Assembly (NCBI RefSeq): GCF_037811135.1
Contig: NZ_CP149130.1
Span: forward strand, 988,501 to 1,052,500
DNA length: 64,000 nt
DNA from: Aeromonas rivipollensis
Lineage (GTDB): Bacteria; Pseudomonadota; Gammaproteobacteria; Enterobacterales; Aeromonadaceae
Reading direction: 5' to 3'
The stretch's first letter is position 1, and each line of letters starts with the position of its first letter. Positions 34,894-45,000 of the stretch are shown in pieces. A program made the position numbers and the translations under genes. Below the pieces are notes generated by a model. The model had not been told where the DNA came from and did no database searches. It was given only the letters and a program-made list of their open reading frames with translations.

Positions 34894-35994
34894 ATGCCAA
34901 TTCCAATTATCCTCGGTGCAGCTGCACTGGCTACTGCAGCCTACGGCGCCAAAAAGGGCTATGACGGCTACCAGAAACACTCTGAAGCAGACGATACCGT
35001 TAACTCTGCAAAAAGGCGTTACGAGGAAACAAGAACACCGTTTGACATACAGGAAAAGGCCACCAACGAAGTCCTTGATGTATTGGGGCAGGAAGAACTA
35101 AAGATCGGACAGCAGTTCAACGAGTTCAAAACACTGGCCGATGACCTTCTGCAAAAGCTCAACAGCGGTCGTCAGGATAAACTTGAGATCAGCATTCCCA
35201 AGCACAAACTACAGAAAATTGAGGGTTACAGCTATACAGCCATTGGTGTGTTGGGTGCAGCGGCTGGAGCTGGGGCTGCTGGAGCTGCGGCCGGGTTTGC
35301 CATTTATGGCGGAGTCATGGCTCTGGGTGCTGCCTCTACCGGTATAAGTATTTCTGCGTTATCCGGCGTCGCCGCTACCAACGCTACTCTGGCAGCCATT
35401 GGCGGTGGGTCTCTTGCCACTGGTGGTTTGGGCATGGCTGGAGGCAGCGCGATCCTCGGTGCAGCCGTGGCTGGTCCAGTGCTAGCTATTGCTGGCTGGG
35501 CATACAACAGCCACGGCGAGGAGGCGATTAAGAACGCGAATAAAATAAACAGCCAAGTTGGCAGCGCTATTGCGAAACTTAAAAAGGCTCAGGAACAGCT
35601 CAGTAACACCGAAGATTATGCTTTCGAAATTATCGAGGTGATGAAGACTGTTTTCGCCCAGTTTGACCACTACTTCGACATCCTCAAGGCTGTTGCTCGC
35701 CAAATTGAAGCAGCTAAGGTGCTCAAACAAGATCCACAAGTGGCGTTGGCTCAATTGAGCGATACCATTATGCGTGCAATTGGCAACGGCTATGCTCTGG
35801 CTGCTATTCTCGTTGACCTGATTACCACACCGTTATTCCGGGTTAAGCATGTCAACGGTGAGATCCAGAAAGACGAGAATGGCGTACCGGTGATGGATAC
35901 GGACGAAGACGGCTCAATGATCCTCAATACAGAGCAGTTGGATGAACAACTCAGTGGCACAAAGACCAGTGCGGCTCGTATAGAGCCAGCATAA
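34894..35994 (+). CDS. Unknown Gly/Ala-rich membrane-associated protein
   Basis: A 366-residue protein I do not recognise. A short hydrophobic N-terminus is followed by a charged helical region (about 20-110). A long Gly/Ala-rich hydrophobic stretch (about 110-205), with glycine-zipper-like spacing, could insert into a membrane or form a pore. A second helical region (about 210-310) precedes a polar acidic tail. AAGGA lies about 9 bases before the ATG. It is the first gene of a compact unit with the HNH-like and Cys-cluster genes; a small hairpin separates it from the second gene. An effector role in phage defence is possible but speculative. Confidence 0.75.
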   Translation: MPIPIILGAAALATAAYGAKKGYDGYQKHSEADDTVNSAKRRYEETRTPFDIQEKATNEVLDVLGQEELKIGQQFNEFKTLADDLLQKLNSGRQDKLEISIPKHKLQKIEGYSYTAIGVLGAAAGAGAAGAAAGFAIYGGVMALGAASTGISISALSGVAATNATLAAIGGGSLATGGLGMAGGSAILGAAVAGPVLAIAGWAYNSHGEEAIKNANKINSQVGSAIAKLKKAQEQLSNTEDYAFEIIEVMKTVFAQFDHYFDILKAVARQIEAAKVLKQDPQVALAQLSDTIMRAIGNGYALAAILVDLITTPLFRVKHVNGEIQKDENGVPVMDTDEDGSMILNTEQLDEQLSGTKTSAARIEPA

Positions 35995-36003
35995 CTTACT
36001 TGC

Positions 36004-36019
36004 GGGGCCGTTAGGCCCC
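36004..36019 (+). terminator. Intercistronic hairpin in the unknown operon
   Basis: A 6-bp stem GGGGCC/GGCCCC with a GTTA loop, followed by a T-rich but interrupted tract, in the 48-base gap between the first and second genes. It probably gives partial termination and sets the ratio of the two products. Confidence 0.55.
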
Positions 36020-36042
36020 TTCTTGATATTGTTTAGATAGTC

Positions 36043-37677
36043 ATGGACGCCACTATGCACACCGCCGCGCAAGACTTCCCGTGGGCTGTAGAGCTCGAGA
36101 AAACCGTTATCAATAGCTTGGTTACCAGTTTTGGACTGGATTTTTTGTTGTTTAAAGATCAGAAGGGCGGTGATGTAAACACGATCCACAATGTTCGTAA
36201 TGGCGTGTGGGCTACAACTGATGAACAGCTGCGTTATGAACAACGCGAAGATTACAATAGTGAGCTCTACCATAAGCACGCTAATTACATTGCCACCGGC
36301 GAGCGGGATAAAGCCAAGCAATCCGCCGGCACCTTGCATGACCCTTATCGCAATACAATGATGGGCGCGAACGAGCAGCGCAACCTCGACCACGTTATCA
36401 GTGCAAATGAAATCCATAACGATCCTGGTCGTGTTCTGGCCGGTCTAAATGGGGTGGAACTGGCTAATCAAAGTAGCAACCTGCAAACCACCCTCGAAAC
36501 CGTCAATAAATCGAAAAAAGATTCGTCTATCAACCAGTATCTGCAACGGCTACCGGGTCTGATTAATGAGCACGAAACTCAGCTGGCTAAAGACCGAGCC
36601 CGCTTGGCTACCCTGCAGCGCGACACACCAGAGCAGCAGCACAAGGCCCGGGAACTGGAAGACACGATCCGTAAAACCGAAATCAAAGTCTCAAAACTCA
36701 AGTCGGTGGATCCTGATGCCATGCGTAAACGTGATGCTGAGGCTAGAGCGCCGTATGAGCAACAGATTAACCACACCTACTACACTAGCAGCAAGTTTCT
36801 CCACGAAACCGCCAGCGCCGCAGGTAAAGCCGGCTTGGCCATGGGCACCCGACAAATGCTCGGAATGGTCATGGCAGAGGTGTGGTTTGAACTACGCGAA
36901 CAACTGCCAGCCCTGCTGACCAAGCTCAAAGTTAATTTCAGCTTCGAAACGTTTGTAGACAGCATCACTGCCTCGCTTAAAGGCATCTGGGAACGAGTCA
37001 AAGCACGTTTTAACGCCTTCTTGGTTGCATTCAAAGACGGCGTATTTTCAGGCATCCTCGGTAGCCTTACAACCACCGTATTCAACATCCTCGCCACCAC
37101 CCATGTAATGGCGATTAAGATCATTCGTGAGATCTGGGGTGTATTGGTCAAAGCCATCAAGTTATTGGCCTTCAATCCCGACAAGCTCAACTTCGTTGAA
37201 TTGTGCCAGGCGGTCACCTCATTGTTGTCAGTCGGAGCAGCTACCACCATAGGCTCCATGGCCTACGCCCAACTGTTGCCAATATGCAGTTTTCCGTTCG
37301 GTGCCGAGCTTGCAGCCTTTGCCAGTGCTCTGATAACAGGCACTGTTACCCTCGGACTCAACTATTTTTTGCTGCACAGCAGTGTGGCTCGTAAGCTGTG
37401 GGCCTTCGTCGAATCCATGGGGCCACATGCAGGCACGCTTAAACAGTTCCAGGCTATCAATGCAGAACTGGATCGTTATCTGGCCGAGTTGACCCAACTG
37501 GAATTCAATCTAGACGTAGAAGAATTGCAGACCTTTACCCTCGAACTGCAAAGCTGTAACGATGAACTGGAGCGTAGTGTGGTGTTGCAGCAACAGGTGC
37601 TGGCCCGCGGTATAGAACTGCCGTTCGAGATGGGGAATGCCGCCAGCACCCGTAACTGGCTGGCCTCAAAGCTATGA
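36043..37677 (+). CDS. HNH-like nuclease fused to membrane helices (unknown function)
   Basis: A 544-residue protein with no family I can name. The N-terminal part has a spacing like an HNH nuclease: NLDHVISANEIHND (His117), SSNLQTT (Asn146) and NKSKKD (Asn155/Lys158). A charged coiled-coil segment covers about 165-235. Several hydrophobic helices lie at about 325-365 and 390-440, then a helical C-terminus. A nuclease or other hydrolase tethered to the membrane is the simplest reading, by inference. It overlaps the next gene by 4 bases (ATGA), so translation is coupled. An alternative ATG lies at 36055. Confidence 0.72.
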   Translation: MDATMHTAAQDFPWAVELEKTVINSLVTSFGLDFLLFKDQKGGDVNTIHNVRNGVWATTDEQLRYEQREDYNSELYHKHANYIATGERDKAKQSAGTLHDPYRNTMMGANEQRNLDHVISANEIHNDPGRVLAGLNGVELANQSSNLQTTLETVNKSKKDSSINQYLQRLPGLINEHETQLAKDRARLATLQRDTPEQQHKARELEDTIRKTEIKVSKLKSVDPDAMRKRDAEARAPYEQQINHTYYTSSKFLHETASAAGKAGLAMGTRQMLGMVMAEVWFELREQLPALLTKLKVNFSFETFVDSITASLKGIWERVKARFNAFLVAFKDGVFSGILGSLTTTVFNILATTHVMAIKIIREIWGVLVKAIKLLAFNPDKLNFVELCQAVTSLLSVGAATTIGSMAYAQLLPICSFPFGAELAAFASALITGTVTLGLNYFLLHSSVARKLWAFVESMGPHAGTLKQFQAINAELDRYLAELTQLEFNLDVEELQTFTLELQSCNDELERSVVLQQQVLARGIELPFEMGNAASTRNWLASKL

Positions 37678-37946
37678 CGTTACCAGCTTTTCCCTGTACT
37701 CAATGCGGGCAGTGCTGCCGCAATGTGCATCTGGCGGAGGAAACTCGGTACTTGGATCGGGGGGATGGCACTTGCATACACTACTGTGATGCAAGCAAAC
37801 AATGTTGGATTTATGAAACCCGGCCAGATATTTGCCGGGTGGAACGGCAATACCGGATGAATTATTCAGGTCTGTATAGCTGGGAAGAGTTTGTAGAGGC
37901 GAATGTCAAAGTTTGTCAGTTGCTGCAGAGTGTAGTGATAAAATAA
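37674..37946 (+). CDS. YkgJ-family cysteine-cluster protein
   Basis: A 90-residue protein with CTQCGQCC at the N-terminus, two Cys in the middle (CIHYC) and CWIYETRPDICRVE. These are the signature of YkgJ/UPF0153-type proteins thought to bind zinc or an iron-sulfur cluster. Its start overlaps the stop of the HNH-like gene, so the two products are likely partners. In this place it might sense metal or redox state, or assist maturation; neither can be read from sequence. Confidence 0.85.
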   Translation: MTLPAFPCTQCGQCCRNVHLAEETRYLDRGDGTCIHYCDASKQCWIYETRPDICRVERQYRMNYSGLYSWEEFVEANVKVCQLLQSVVIK

Positions 37947-38060
37947 AAATGGACTCAGTATGAGTGCAGCAGATTACGTTTATCTCTTTGCTGGATTATC
38001 ACCATCGGCGCTTTGCCAAATCCCCCAGCGTTTATGCCAGGGAAAAATTGGTTATATCGC

Positions 38061-38987
38061 TTACTCTACCTGCCGCACCTGTAAATCAGCACTCTTGAGT
38101 TTGAAGATACAGCCTTGCTGGATCAGCTCATCTCGATTAGCCAGCACCAGCGGGTGAAGTAGGGGATGGTTCTCATGTTCGCCGTTATAGCTCACCTGTA
38201 TCCGTTCCAGCGCGTAGTGCATCAATGGAATTCTCTGTGCGATCAGCAATTTGCCATCGATCATAGCGTAGTCACTGGCGATGATGGCTTGCTGTCCCTG
38301 ACTCAGGCCGGGATTGGGGGTGACGATGGCGGTTACCTGAGCATTCCATTCAAGGTCTTGGTCACGGCCATGGGCTGAGCCATCGAGCAGTTCCGGCTCC
38401 CCCCGAAAACGGCTCATCACGAAGTCCAGATATTCTCCCTTCTTCTCGCAGTAGGCGCGTACATGCCAGCGAATGCCGTCATAGACCAGGGTGTGCGGCA
38501 CGATATTGCGGCCACTTCTCTCTTCTGAACTCAGCGACACATAGTCCACATCCACCCGCAGCTGGCTGCGGGCGGCCTGCACCAGACCGCGCACGATGAC
38601 GGGCTCGATATGGCGATTGGGCACATCCAGGATCTCGATATGGCCGTAACGCAGATCCATCAGCGGGAGGGTCAATACCCCGGCCTCGTGTTGGCGCTGA
38701 TGCTGTTTCTCCCGGTGCAGCAATATCAGGTACTCATCCACCGTGCCCTCGCTAAAGCGGGGCACGAACTTGGCGGTAGGCTTATACCCTTTCAAACTTT
38801 TGTCATACACCAGCCCCTCTGGCGAATAGCCGTTGAGGTAGAGGTTGATGTCCCTCGATGCCTGCTGGCGGCCGATGTTGAAGGCGGTGCAGAGGTGATT
38901 GGTGGTCAGCCGTCCCTCCCACTGCAGCACTATCTCCAGCAGGCGAAAGCGCAGGGTCTGCTCCCAGGTGAGATCCTTGAGTGTCAT
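38061..38987 (-). CDS. WYL-domain transcriptional regulator (BrxR/CapW type)
   Basis: A 308-residue regulator with an N-terminal winged helix (RFRLLEIVLQWEGRLTTNHL), a WYL domain around about 130-215 (VPHTLVYDGIRWHVRAYCE) and a C-terminal extension. This layout fits BrxR/CapW-type repressors that control BREX, CBASS and other defence loci and may respond to nucleic-acid ligands. The start at 38987 follows TGGAG; the longer frame to 39158 would run over the divergent promoter. It likely represses itself and the divergent gene at 39090, and perhaps the restriction operon further on. Confidence 0.88.
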   Translation of the reverse strand: MTLKDLTWEQTLRFRLLEIVLQWEGRLTTNHLCTAFNIGRQQASRDINLYLNGYSPEGLVYDKSLKGYKPTAKFVPRFSEGTVDEYLILLHREKQHQRQHEAGVLTLPLMDLRYGHIEILDVPNRHIEPVIVRGLVQAARSQLRVDVDYVSLSSEERSGRNIVPHTLVYDGIRWHVRAYCEKKGEYLDFVMSRFRGEPELLDGSAHGRDQDLEWNAQVTAIVTPNPGLSQGQQAIIASDYAMIDGKLLIAQRIPLMHYALERIQVSYNGEHENHPLLHPLVLANRDELIQQGCIFKLKSADLQVRQVE

Positions 38988-39032
38988 GTGTGCTCCAAAA
39001 TGCGACATGTGTATGTACCCAGTATCGGCATG

Positions 39033-39053
39033 AGTATACAAGCTACATATACT
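39033..39053. promoter_or_regulatory. Candidate WYL-regulator operator
   Basis: An imperfect palindrome (AGTATACA...ACATATACT) in the roughly 100-base gap between the divergent WYL and ADP-ribosylglycohydrolase-like genes. BrxR-type regulators bind such palindromes in their own promoters; binding here is inferred. Confidence 0.5.
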
Positions 39054-39089
39054 GCTCGCATCTGAAGTCTGTGCCAAAGGAGCCTGCTT

Positions 39090-39761
39090 ATGAGCTGCTA
39101 TCAGGATACTGCCTTGCTCAAAGGACTTTGTTGTCTGGCCACTGCCGAACAGGTTCACGAGCTCATCACGGTGGTCGCAAGGGAAGAGTTAGCAATTGGC
39201 TTACCCAAGATAGTGCATGCCAGAGCTGAGTCTGAAGTGTGCAGGTTGGCACGGTTGGCTATGCATATCGAGCAAAACCGGCTGGATCGCACAGACCTGC
39301 CTGTCTACCAGGGGAGAGAGCAACTGATGTCCGGTGCTGCCGCTCTACTGGAGGAGGATGCCAGCCTCGAATGCCAAGATGCCATGCGATGGCTGGCGCT
39401 GTTGCTCGACAAACTACTGCGGGGAAACCATGGTAGCCAGCAGGCCAAGCTGGATGGACTCACTATGACGGCAATGGAGATCCGCGCCCTGGCGCCTGAG
39501 TCCCTCAATACGGGCGCCGTGATGCGAGGCAGTTGGCGGCGCAAGGCGCGCAATCAACTCGGTCACGCCAGTTGGCTCGATGTGGTAGAAGCAGCGCTCT
39601 GGTGTTTTTGGCACAGCGATGATCTGAAAGGTGGGGAGGCTCTGTTAGGCGTGTTGCTGGGGTCAGATAGCCGGGTGCGCTTGATCTACGGTATGCTGTG
39701 CGGGGCCTTCTATCATGTAGATACGGCAACCATCTCTGCGAATCCCTCATCTTCTATTTAA
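39090..39761 (+). CDS. Degenerate ADP-ribosylglycohydrolase-like protein
   Basis: A 223-residue protein whose C-terminal part resembles bacterial ADP-ribosylglycohydrolases: WLDVVEAALWCFWHSDDLKG and then LLGVLLGSDSRVRLIYGMLC. In active enzymes the last segment carries a DDADT-type metal-binding motif; here it reads SDSRV. The N-terminal GDALG-type metal motif is also absent. It has a good AAGGAG start signal. The protein is probably catalytically dead, a decayed remnant or a repurposed binding protein. It diverges from the WYL regulator gene. Confidence 0.65.
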   Translation: MSCYQDTALLKGLCCLATAEQVHELITVVAREELAIGLPKIVHARAESEVCRLARLAMHIEQNRLDRTDLPVYQGREQLMSGAAALLEEDASLECQDAMRWLALLLDKLLRGNHGSQQAKLDGLTMTAMEIRALAPESLNTGAVMRGSWRRKARNQLGHASWLDVVEAALWCFWHSDDLKGGEALLGVLLGSDSRVRLIYGMLCGAFYHVDTATISANPSSSI

Positions 39762-40152
39762 TTCATCTGCCTCAAAACACGCCATGTGAAAAACCACAGT
39801 ATCGAGATGGTCAGGCGGGATGGATATAGTTGACCACTACAGACAGGCATCTGCCTATATCGGGTTTATTTCCAGCCAACTGCAACAGGGTGGCAGGCTA
39901 GGCAGGTAGAAATAAACCGACACCCAGGGCAGTACACGGAGTCAAATGACGGCATGAACTTGGCTTTATTGGGCTCAATCATGGACGCGCTGCGGCTCAT
40001 GAGGCCCATCTAGTCGGTTTAAGTGGAAATAAGTTTTGGGGAGATTACCCGGGGACCTCCTTGGTGGGGGTCGTTTGGAGTGGCTCGTTCAAGACATTCC
40101 TTCTAAAAAAAAGCATAATGTAGAATCACTTACTGAGAATGTTTCGTCTGAC
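39762..40152. other. Intergenic region with inverted repeat before the restriction operon
   Basis: No gene seen. A 10-bp inverted repeat GGTTTATTTC (39865-39874) / GAAATAAACC (39910-39919) could form a stem-loop. The operon promoter should lie in this 391-base stretch; I cannot place it reliably. An in-frame extension of the next gene to 40036 is likely untranslated. Confidence 0.5.
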
Positions 40153-42027
40153 ATGAGCACTATCACTCCGCACTACCGCAGTGTGCAGCAGTTACTGCAA
40201 AGCCAATCTTTTGCCATCGACGAGTACCAGCGTGAGTACAAGTGGGAAAAGGAGAATATCGAAGAGCTGTTGTCTGACTTGCAGGCTAAATTTTTTAGCC
40301 ACTACAAGCTAGGCGACGAAACTACAGCAGTCAGCAGCTATGGCGAATATTTCCTCGGTTCCATCATTGTCAGTAAGCGCAACGGTAAAAACTATCTAAT
40401 CGACGGCCAACAGCGGGTAACTTCTCTGACTCTGTTGCTCATATGCCTGTATCGTGCGGCCAAGATACAGAAACTATCGGTGGGAGGAACCGTTGCCCCG
40501 CTTATCTTTAGCGATAACTTGGGCAAACCCAAATTTAACCTCGACATACCCGAGCGACTGCCCGTCATCAAGGCGCTGTTTGAAGGCCAAGAATTTAATC
40601 CGGATGGTAAAGATGAGTCCATCCAGACCATGTACGCCCGCTACGGCGACATTGAATCGAACGATCTGATCGCAGATCTGGGTGATGCACTGCCACATTT
40701 CATCTACTGGTTGTTGACCCAGGTAGGCTTGATCGAGATCGCGACGGATAACGACAGCTATGCCTACGCTATCTTTGAAACGATGAATGACCGGGGCAAA
40801 CCTCTGAGTCCGGTGGATATGTTGAAGGCCTATCTGCTTGCGCCAATTGAAGAACCGGAAGAGCGACAGCAAGCTAATCAGACATGGAAGAGAGAGGTAC
40901 TGGAGCTAATCTCTTGGGATGGCAGCCACGAGCCTGAGCGAGATGCCAATTGTATTAAAGCCTGGTTGCGGGCGCAGTATGCCGAGAGTATTCGCGAACG
41001 TAAGGCTGGCTCAGTAGACAAAGACTGGGAGTTGATTGGTTCTGCATTCCACCGTTGGGTGCGTGACCATAGTGACCAGATGGGGCTTGGTAAGTCCCAG
41101 GGGAACCAGAAACTAATGGTTGAGAGCTTCCCGTTTTTCGCCAAGGCCTATCGGCACATCCTGCACGCCAGTAAGAATTACACACCAAGTATGAAGGCTG
41201 TTTACTACAACGCGCACAATGATTTCACTTGGCAGAGCACGGTATTGCTCGCTCCGCTAGTTGAAACCGATGATGACGATACAGTGAAACGCAAGTTGGC
41301 AGTGACAGCAACCTATCTGGACATTTGGTTGATGCGTCGAGTAGTGAATTACGTCCGGGTTGGGTACTCCAGCGTGTCTTACGCCATGTGGTTGTTGTGT
41401 CGAGAGATCCGGCGCAAAGCACTACCAGAATTAGTAACCATTCTCCAAAAGAAACTGGCGGATGATGAAGTGACATTCTCCGGCTATGAGACAAAAGGGC
41501 GAACGGGTATTGATGGATTGGGACTCAATCAGTTCAGTCGCCGTTATATTTACCATCTGTTGGCACGACTAACAGAGGCGACCGAGATCGGAGCGGGGCG
41601 TACCGAGACATTTGATAAATTGGTGGATCGCTCTCTTAAGAACCCATTCGATATCGAGCACATTTGGGCAGACGATTACGACGCGCTGAAGGAGCTGTTC
41701 AGCACCGAGCAAGAGTTTCAGGATTGGCGCAACCATGTTGCGTCGCTTTTGTTATTGCCTGCAGATGTTAATCGGAGCCTACAAGACAAGCCGTTCCCTC
41801 AGAAGCGGATGCACTACGCCAAACAGAATTTTTACGCCGCTAGCCTAGATGCCAGCGCGTATGAACATCAGCCACAGTTTCAGCAGTTTGCAACCCAAAA
41901 CCAGTTGCCTTTCAAAGCCGCCGAAGTATTTGACAAAACTCAGCAACAGACGCGGCGTGAACTCGTTGTGGGGCTAGTGGAATTGATCTGGTCTCCGGAT
42001 CGCTTAAGTGAAGCCGCTTATGCCTGA
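40153..42027 (+). CDS. Single-chain GmrSD-like nuclease (DUF262 + DUF1524)
   Basis: A 624-residue protein combining a ParB-like DUF262 domain with a DUF1524 HNH nuclease domain, as in type IV GmrSD restriction enzymes that cut modified (for example glucosylated) phage DNA using nucleotides. DUF262 hallmarks are FAIDEYQREYKWE (about 20) and LIDGQQRVTSL (about 83). DUF1524 is seen at about 498-560 as FDIEHIWAD, then a LLLLP..VN segment and K..Y. The start at 40153 matches the domain beginning, but its ribosome-binding site is weak. It heads a co-directional defence operon, 29 bases before the helicase gene. Confidence 0.9.
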   Translation: MSTITPHYRSVQQLLQSQSFAIDEYQREYKWEKENIEELLSDLQAKFFSHYKLGDETTAVSSYGEYFLGSIIVSKRNGKNYLIDGQQRVTSLTLLLICLYRAAKIQKLSVGGTVAPLIFSDNLGKPKFNLDIPERLPVIKALFEGQEFNPDGKDESIQTMYARYGDIESNDLIADLGDALPHFIYWLLTQVGLIEIATDNDSYAYAIFETMNDRGKPLSPVDMLKAYLLAPIEEPEERQQANQTWKREVLELISWDGSHEPERDANCIKAWLRAQYAESIRERKAGSVDKDWELIGSAFHRWVRDHSDQMGLGKSQGNQKLMVESFPFFAKAYRHILHASKNYTPSMKAVYYNAHNDFTWQSTVLLAPLVETDDDDTVKRKLAVTATYLDIWLMRRVVNYVRVGYSSVSYAMWLLCREIRRKALPELVTILQKKLADDEVTFSGYETKGRTGIDGLGLNQFSRRYIYHLLARLTEATEIGAGRTETFDKLVDRSLKNPFDIEHIWADDYDALKELFSTEQEFQDWRNHVASLLLLPADVNRSLQDKPFPQKRMHYAKQNFYAASLDASAYEHQPQFQQFATQNQLPFKAAEVFDKTQQQTRRELVVGLVELIWSPDRLSEAAYA

Positions 42028-42056
42028 CCGATCGCAGCAGCCAAGGTAAGAGACTG

Positions 42057-45000
42057 ATGGAGCTTATTGACAACATTAACCGCCTGCTCGGTGACGACCT
42101 TAAGCAAACGCTCAAACCTGGGGCTCGACTGAAGATCGCGGCTTCTTGCTTTTCGATGTACGCCTTTGAGGCGCTGAAAGCTGAACTTGAGACAATCGAC
42201 GAGCTAGAGTTCATCTTCACCTCTCCCACCTTTGTTGCCAACGAAGTTACCGACAAGATCCGCAAGGAGCGTAAGGAATTCCACATCCCCAAGCTCGACC
42301 GTGAGCGCAGTCTCTACGGTAGTGAGTTTGAAATCCAGTTGCGCAACAAACTCACCCAACGAGCGGTAGCCAAGGAGTGTGCCGACTGGATACGACGCAA
42401 GGCGGTGTTCAAGAGCAATCGCACCAAAGCACCTATGCAGCAGTTTGCCTGCGTGCAAGCCAACGACGCAGACATGGCCTATATGCCGTTGCATGGTTTT
42501 ACCGCCGTCGATCTGGGTTACCAACCGGGCAATGCCATTTCCAATCTGGTGAACAAGATGGATGAGGCCCCCTTTGCCGCCACTTATCTCAGTCTGTTCA
42601 ACCAGATTTGGCATGATTCTGAGAAGCTGGAGGACGTGACTGCTCAAATTTGTGAACACATAGCCTCGGTGTATCAGGAGAACTCGCCCGAGAGCATCTA
42701 CTTCCTGATGCTCTACAACATCTTCAACGAGTTCCTTGACGACATCGATGAAGACGTCCTGCCCAATGATCGCACCGGCTATCAGGACACTCTGGTCTGG
42801 AACAAGCTTTTCAATTACCAGAAAGATGCCGCCACCGGGATCATCAACAAGCTTGAGACCTACAGTGGCTGCATCCTTGCCGACAGCGTTGGTTTGGGCA
42901 AGACCTTCACGGCACTGGCCGTCATCAAGTATTACGAACTGCGTAATCGCTCAGTGCTGGTACTCTGCCCGAAGAAGCTGGCCGACAACTGGCTCAACTA
43001 CAACCGCAATCTCAAGACCAACCTCTTCGCCCGTGATCGCTTTAACTACGACGTCCTTTGCCACACGGATTTTTCCCGTACCAGTGGTGAGTCTTTCGGT
43101 ACGCAGTTGAATCGGATCAACTGGGGCAACTACGATCTGGTTGTCATCGATGAGTCTCACAACTTCCGTAACAACAACGCCTACAAAGAAAAAGAGACCC
43201 GTTATCAGACGTTAATGCGCAAGGTGATTCAAGAGGGGGTGAAGAGCAAGGTGCTGATGCTGTCGGCCACACCAGTCAACAACCACTTTGCCGATCTCCG
43301 CAACCAGTTAGCATTGGCCTACGAGGGTGACTCTGAAAACCTGAGTAAGAAACTGCGCACGAGCAAATCGGTGGAAGAGATCTTCCGTAATGCCCAAAAA
43401 GCCTTCAATGCGTGGTCAACACTACCACCTGAAGAGCGCACCGCACGGGCAATTTTGGACTCGCTGGATTTCGATTTTTTCGAGTTGCTCGATAGTGTCA
43501 CCATTGCTCGCTCACGCAAACATATCCAAACCTTCTACGACACCAAAGACATCGGTCAATTCCCTGAACGACTCAAGCCTTTGTCGTTCCGTTGCCAGTT
43601 GACTGATCGCCCAAATGTGTTGGGCTTTAACGAGATTTTCGAGCAACTTTCCCAGCTTAAGTTGGCCGTCTACACGCCAGCGGCTTACCTGTTGCCAAGC
43701 AGAGTCCAGAAATACATTGATCGCTATAACGATCAATCTGGCGGTAAGCATGGCAACCTAAGTCTGGTTGGGCGAGAACAAGGTCTACAGGCGTTGATGA
43801 CAGTGAATCTGCTAAAGCGGCTGGAGAGCTCAGTAGAGTCTTTCCGGTTGACTCTCCAATCACTGCGGACCAACCACGATGCAATGCTCGCCCGAATTGC
43901 AGCATTCAACCAAGCTGGCGGGGTTGCAACGGTGGGTGACCTTACCGATATCCTGGATAGACTGGATGCTGAAGAAGACGAACTGCCGACGCTGAGCGAT
44001 GAAGCCGGGGAGATTGGCGGCAAGGTCAAGATCAGTCTGGCGGATATGGACCTGCTCTCCTGGGAACATGAACTCAAGCGGGACGTGCAGATCATCGGTG
44101 TGTTATTGGAAGAAATGGGCAAAATCACGCCCAAAGACGATGCCAAGTTACAACACATGAAGGCCCACTTGCTGGAGAAGATTGCCAACCCCATTAACCC
44201 CGGCAATAAGAAAATTCTGATCTTCACCGCCTTTGCTGACACTGCCGACTATCTCTACGCCAACCTTGCGCCCGAGATGCTTGCCCGTTTCTCGATTCAC
44301 ACCGCCAAAGTGACTGGCACAGGAGCGCCTCAATCGACCGTTAAACATCGTGGGCAAAGGCGTAGCTATGACTTCCAAGAGCTGCTAACCCTATTTTCGC
44401 CACGGTCCAAGGAGAAAGCGGTAGTGATGCCAGATGAACCCGCCGAGGTGGATCTGCTGATAGGCACCGACTGCATCTCCGAAGGGCAAAACCTGCAAGA
44501 TTGCGACTACCTGATCAACTACGACATTCACTGGAACCCGGTGCGCATCATTCAGCGTTTTGGCCGGGTCGATCGCATCGGCTCGCCTAATAGCTGCATC
44601 CAGCTAGTTAACTACTGGCCCGATATCTCGCTCGATGAATACATCAACCTCAAAGAGCGCGTCGAAAGCCGCATGATGATTGCCGATGTGACGGCAACGG
44701 GGGACGATAACGTCCTCTCAGCACAGGCCAACGATGTTTCATACCGCAAAGAACAATTGCGTCGGTTGCAAGAAGAAGTGATCGAACTGGAAGAGTTGAA
44801 GACCGGTGTATCCATCACCGATCTGGGTCTCAACGATTTTCGGATGGACTTGCTCAATTACGTCAAAGTCCACGGTGACTTGGGTAATGTACCGAGTGGG
44901 ATGCACGCCGTCGTGCCCGCCAATCCCGACATGGGGCTCCGACCTGGGGTGATTTTCACGCTGCGCAATCGCAACACCGATATCGGCATTAACCAGCACA

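Noticed and set aside
37960-38157. Small plus-strand ORF after the Cys-cluster gene
   Set aside because: Its second half is antisense to the end of the WYL gene and it has no recognisable family; at most a truncated remnant.
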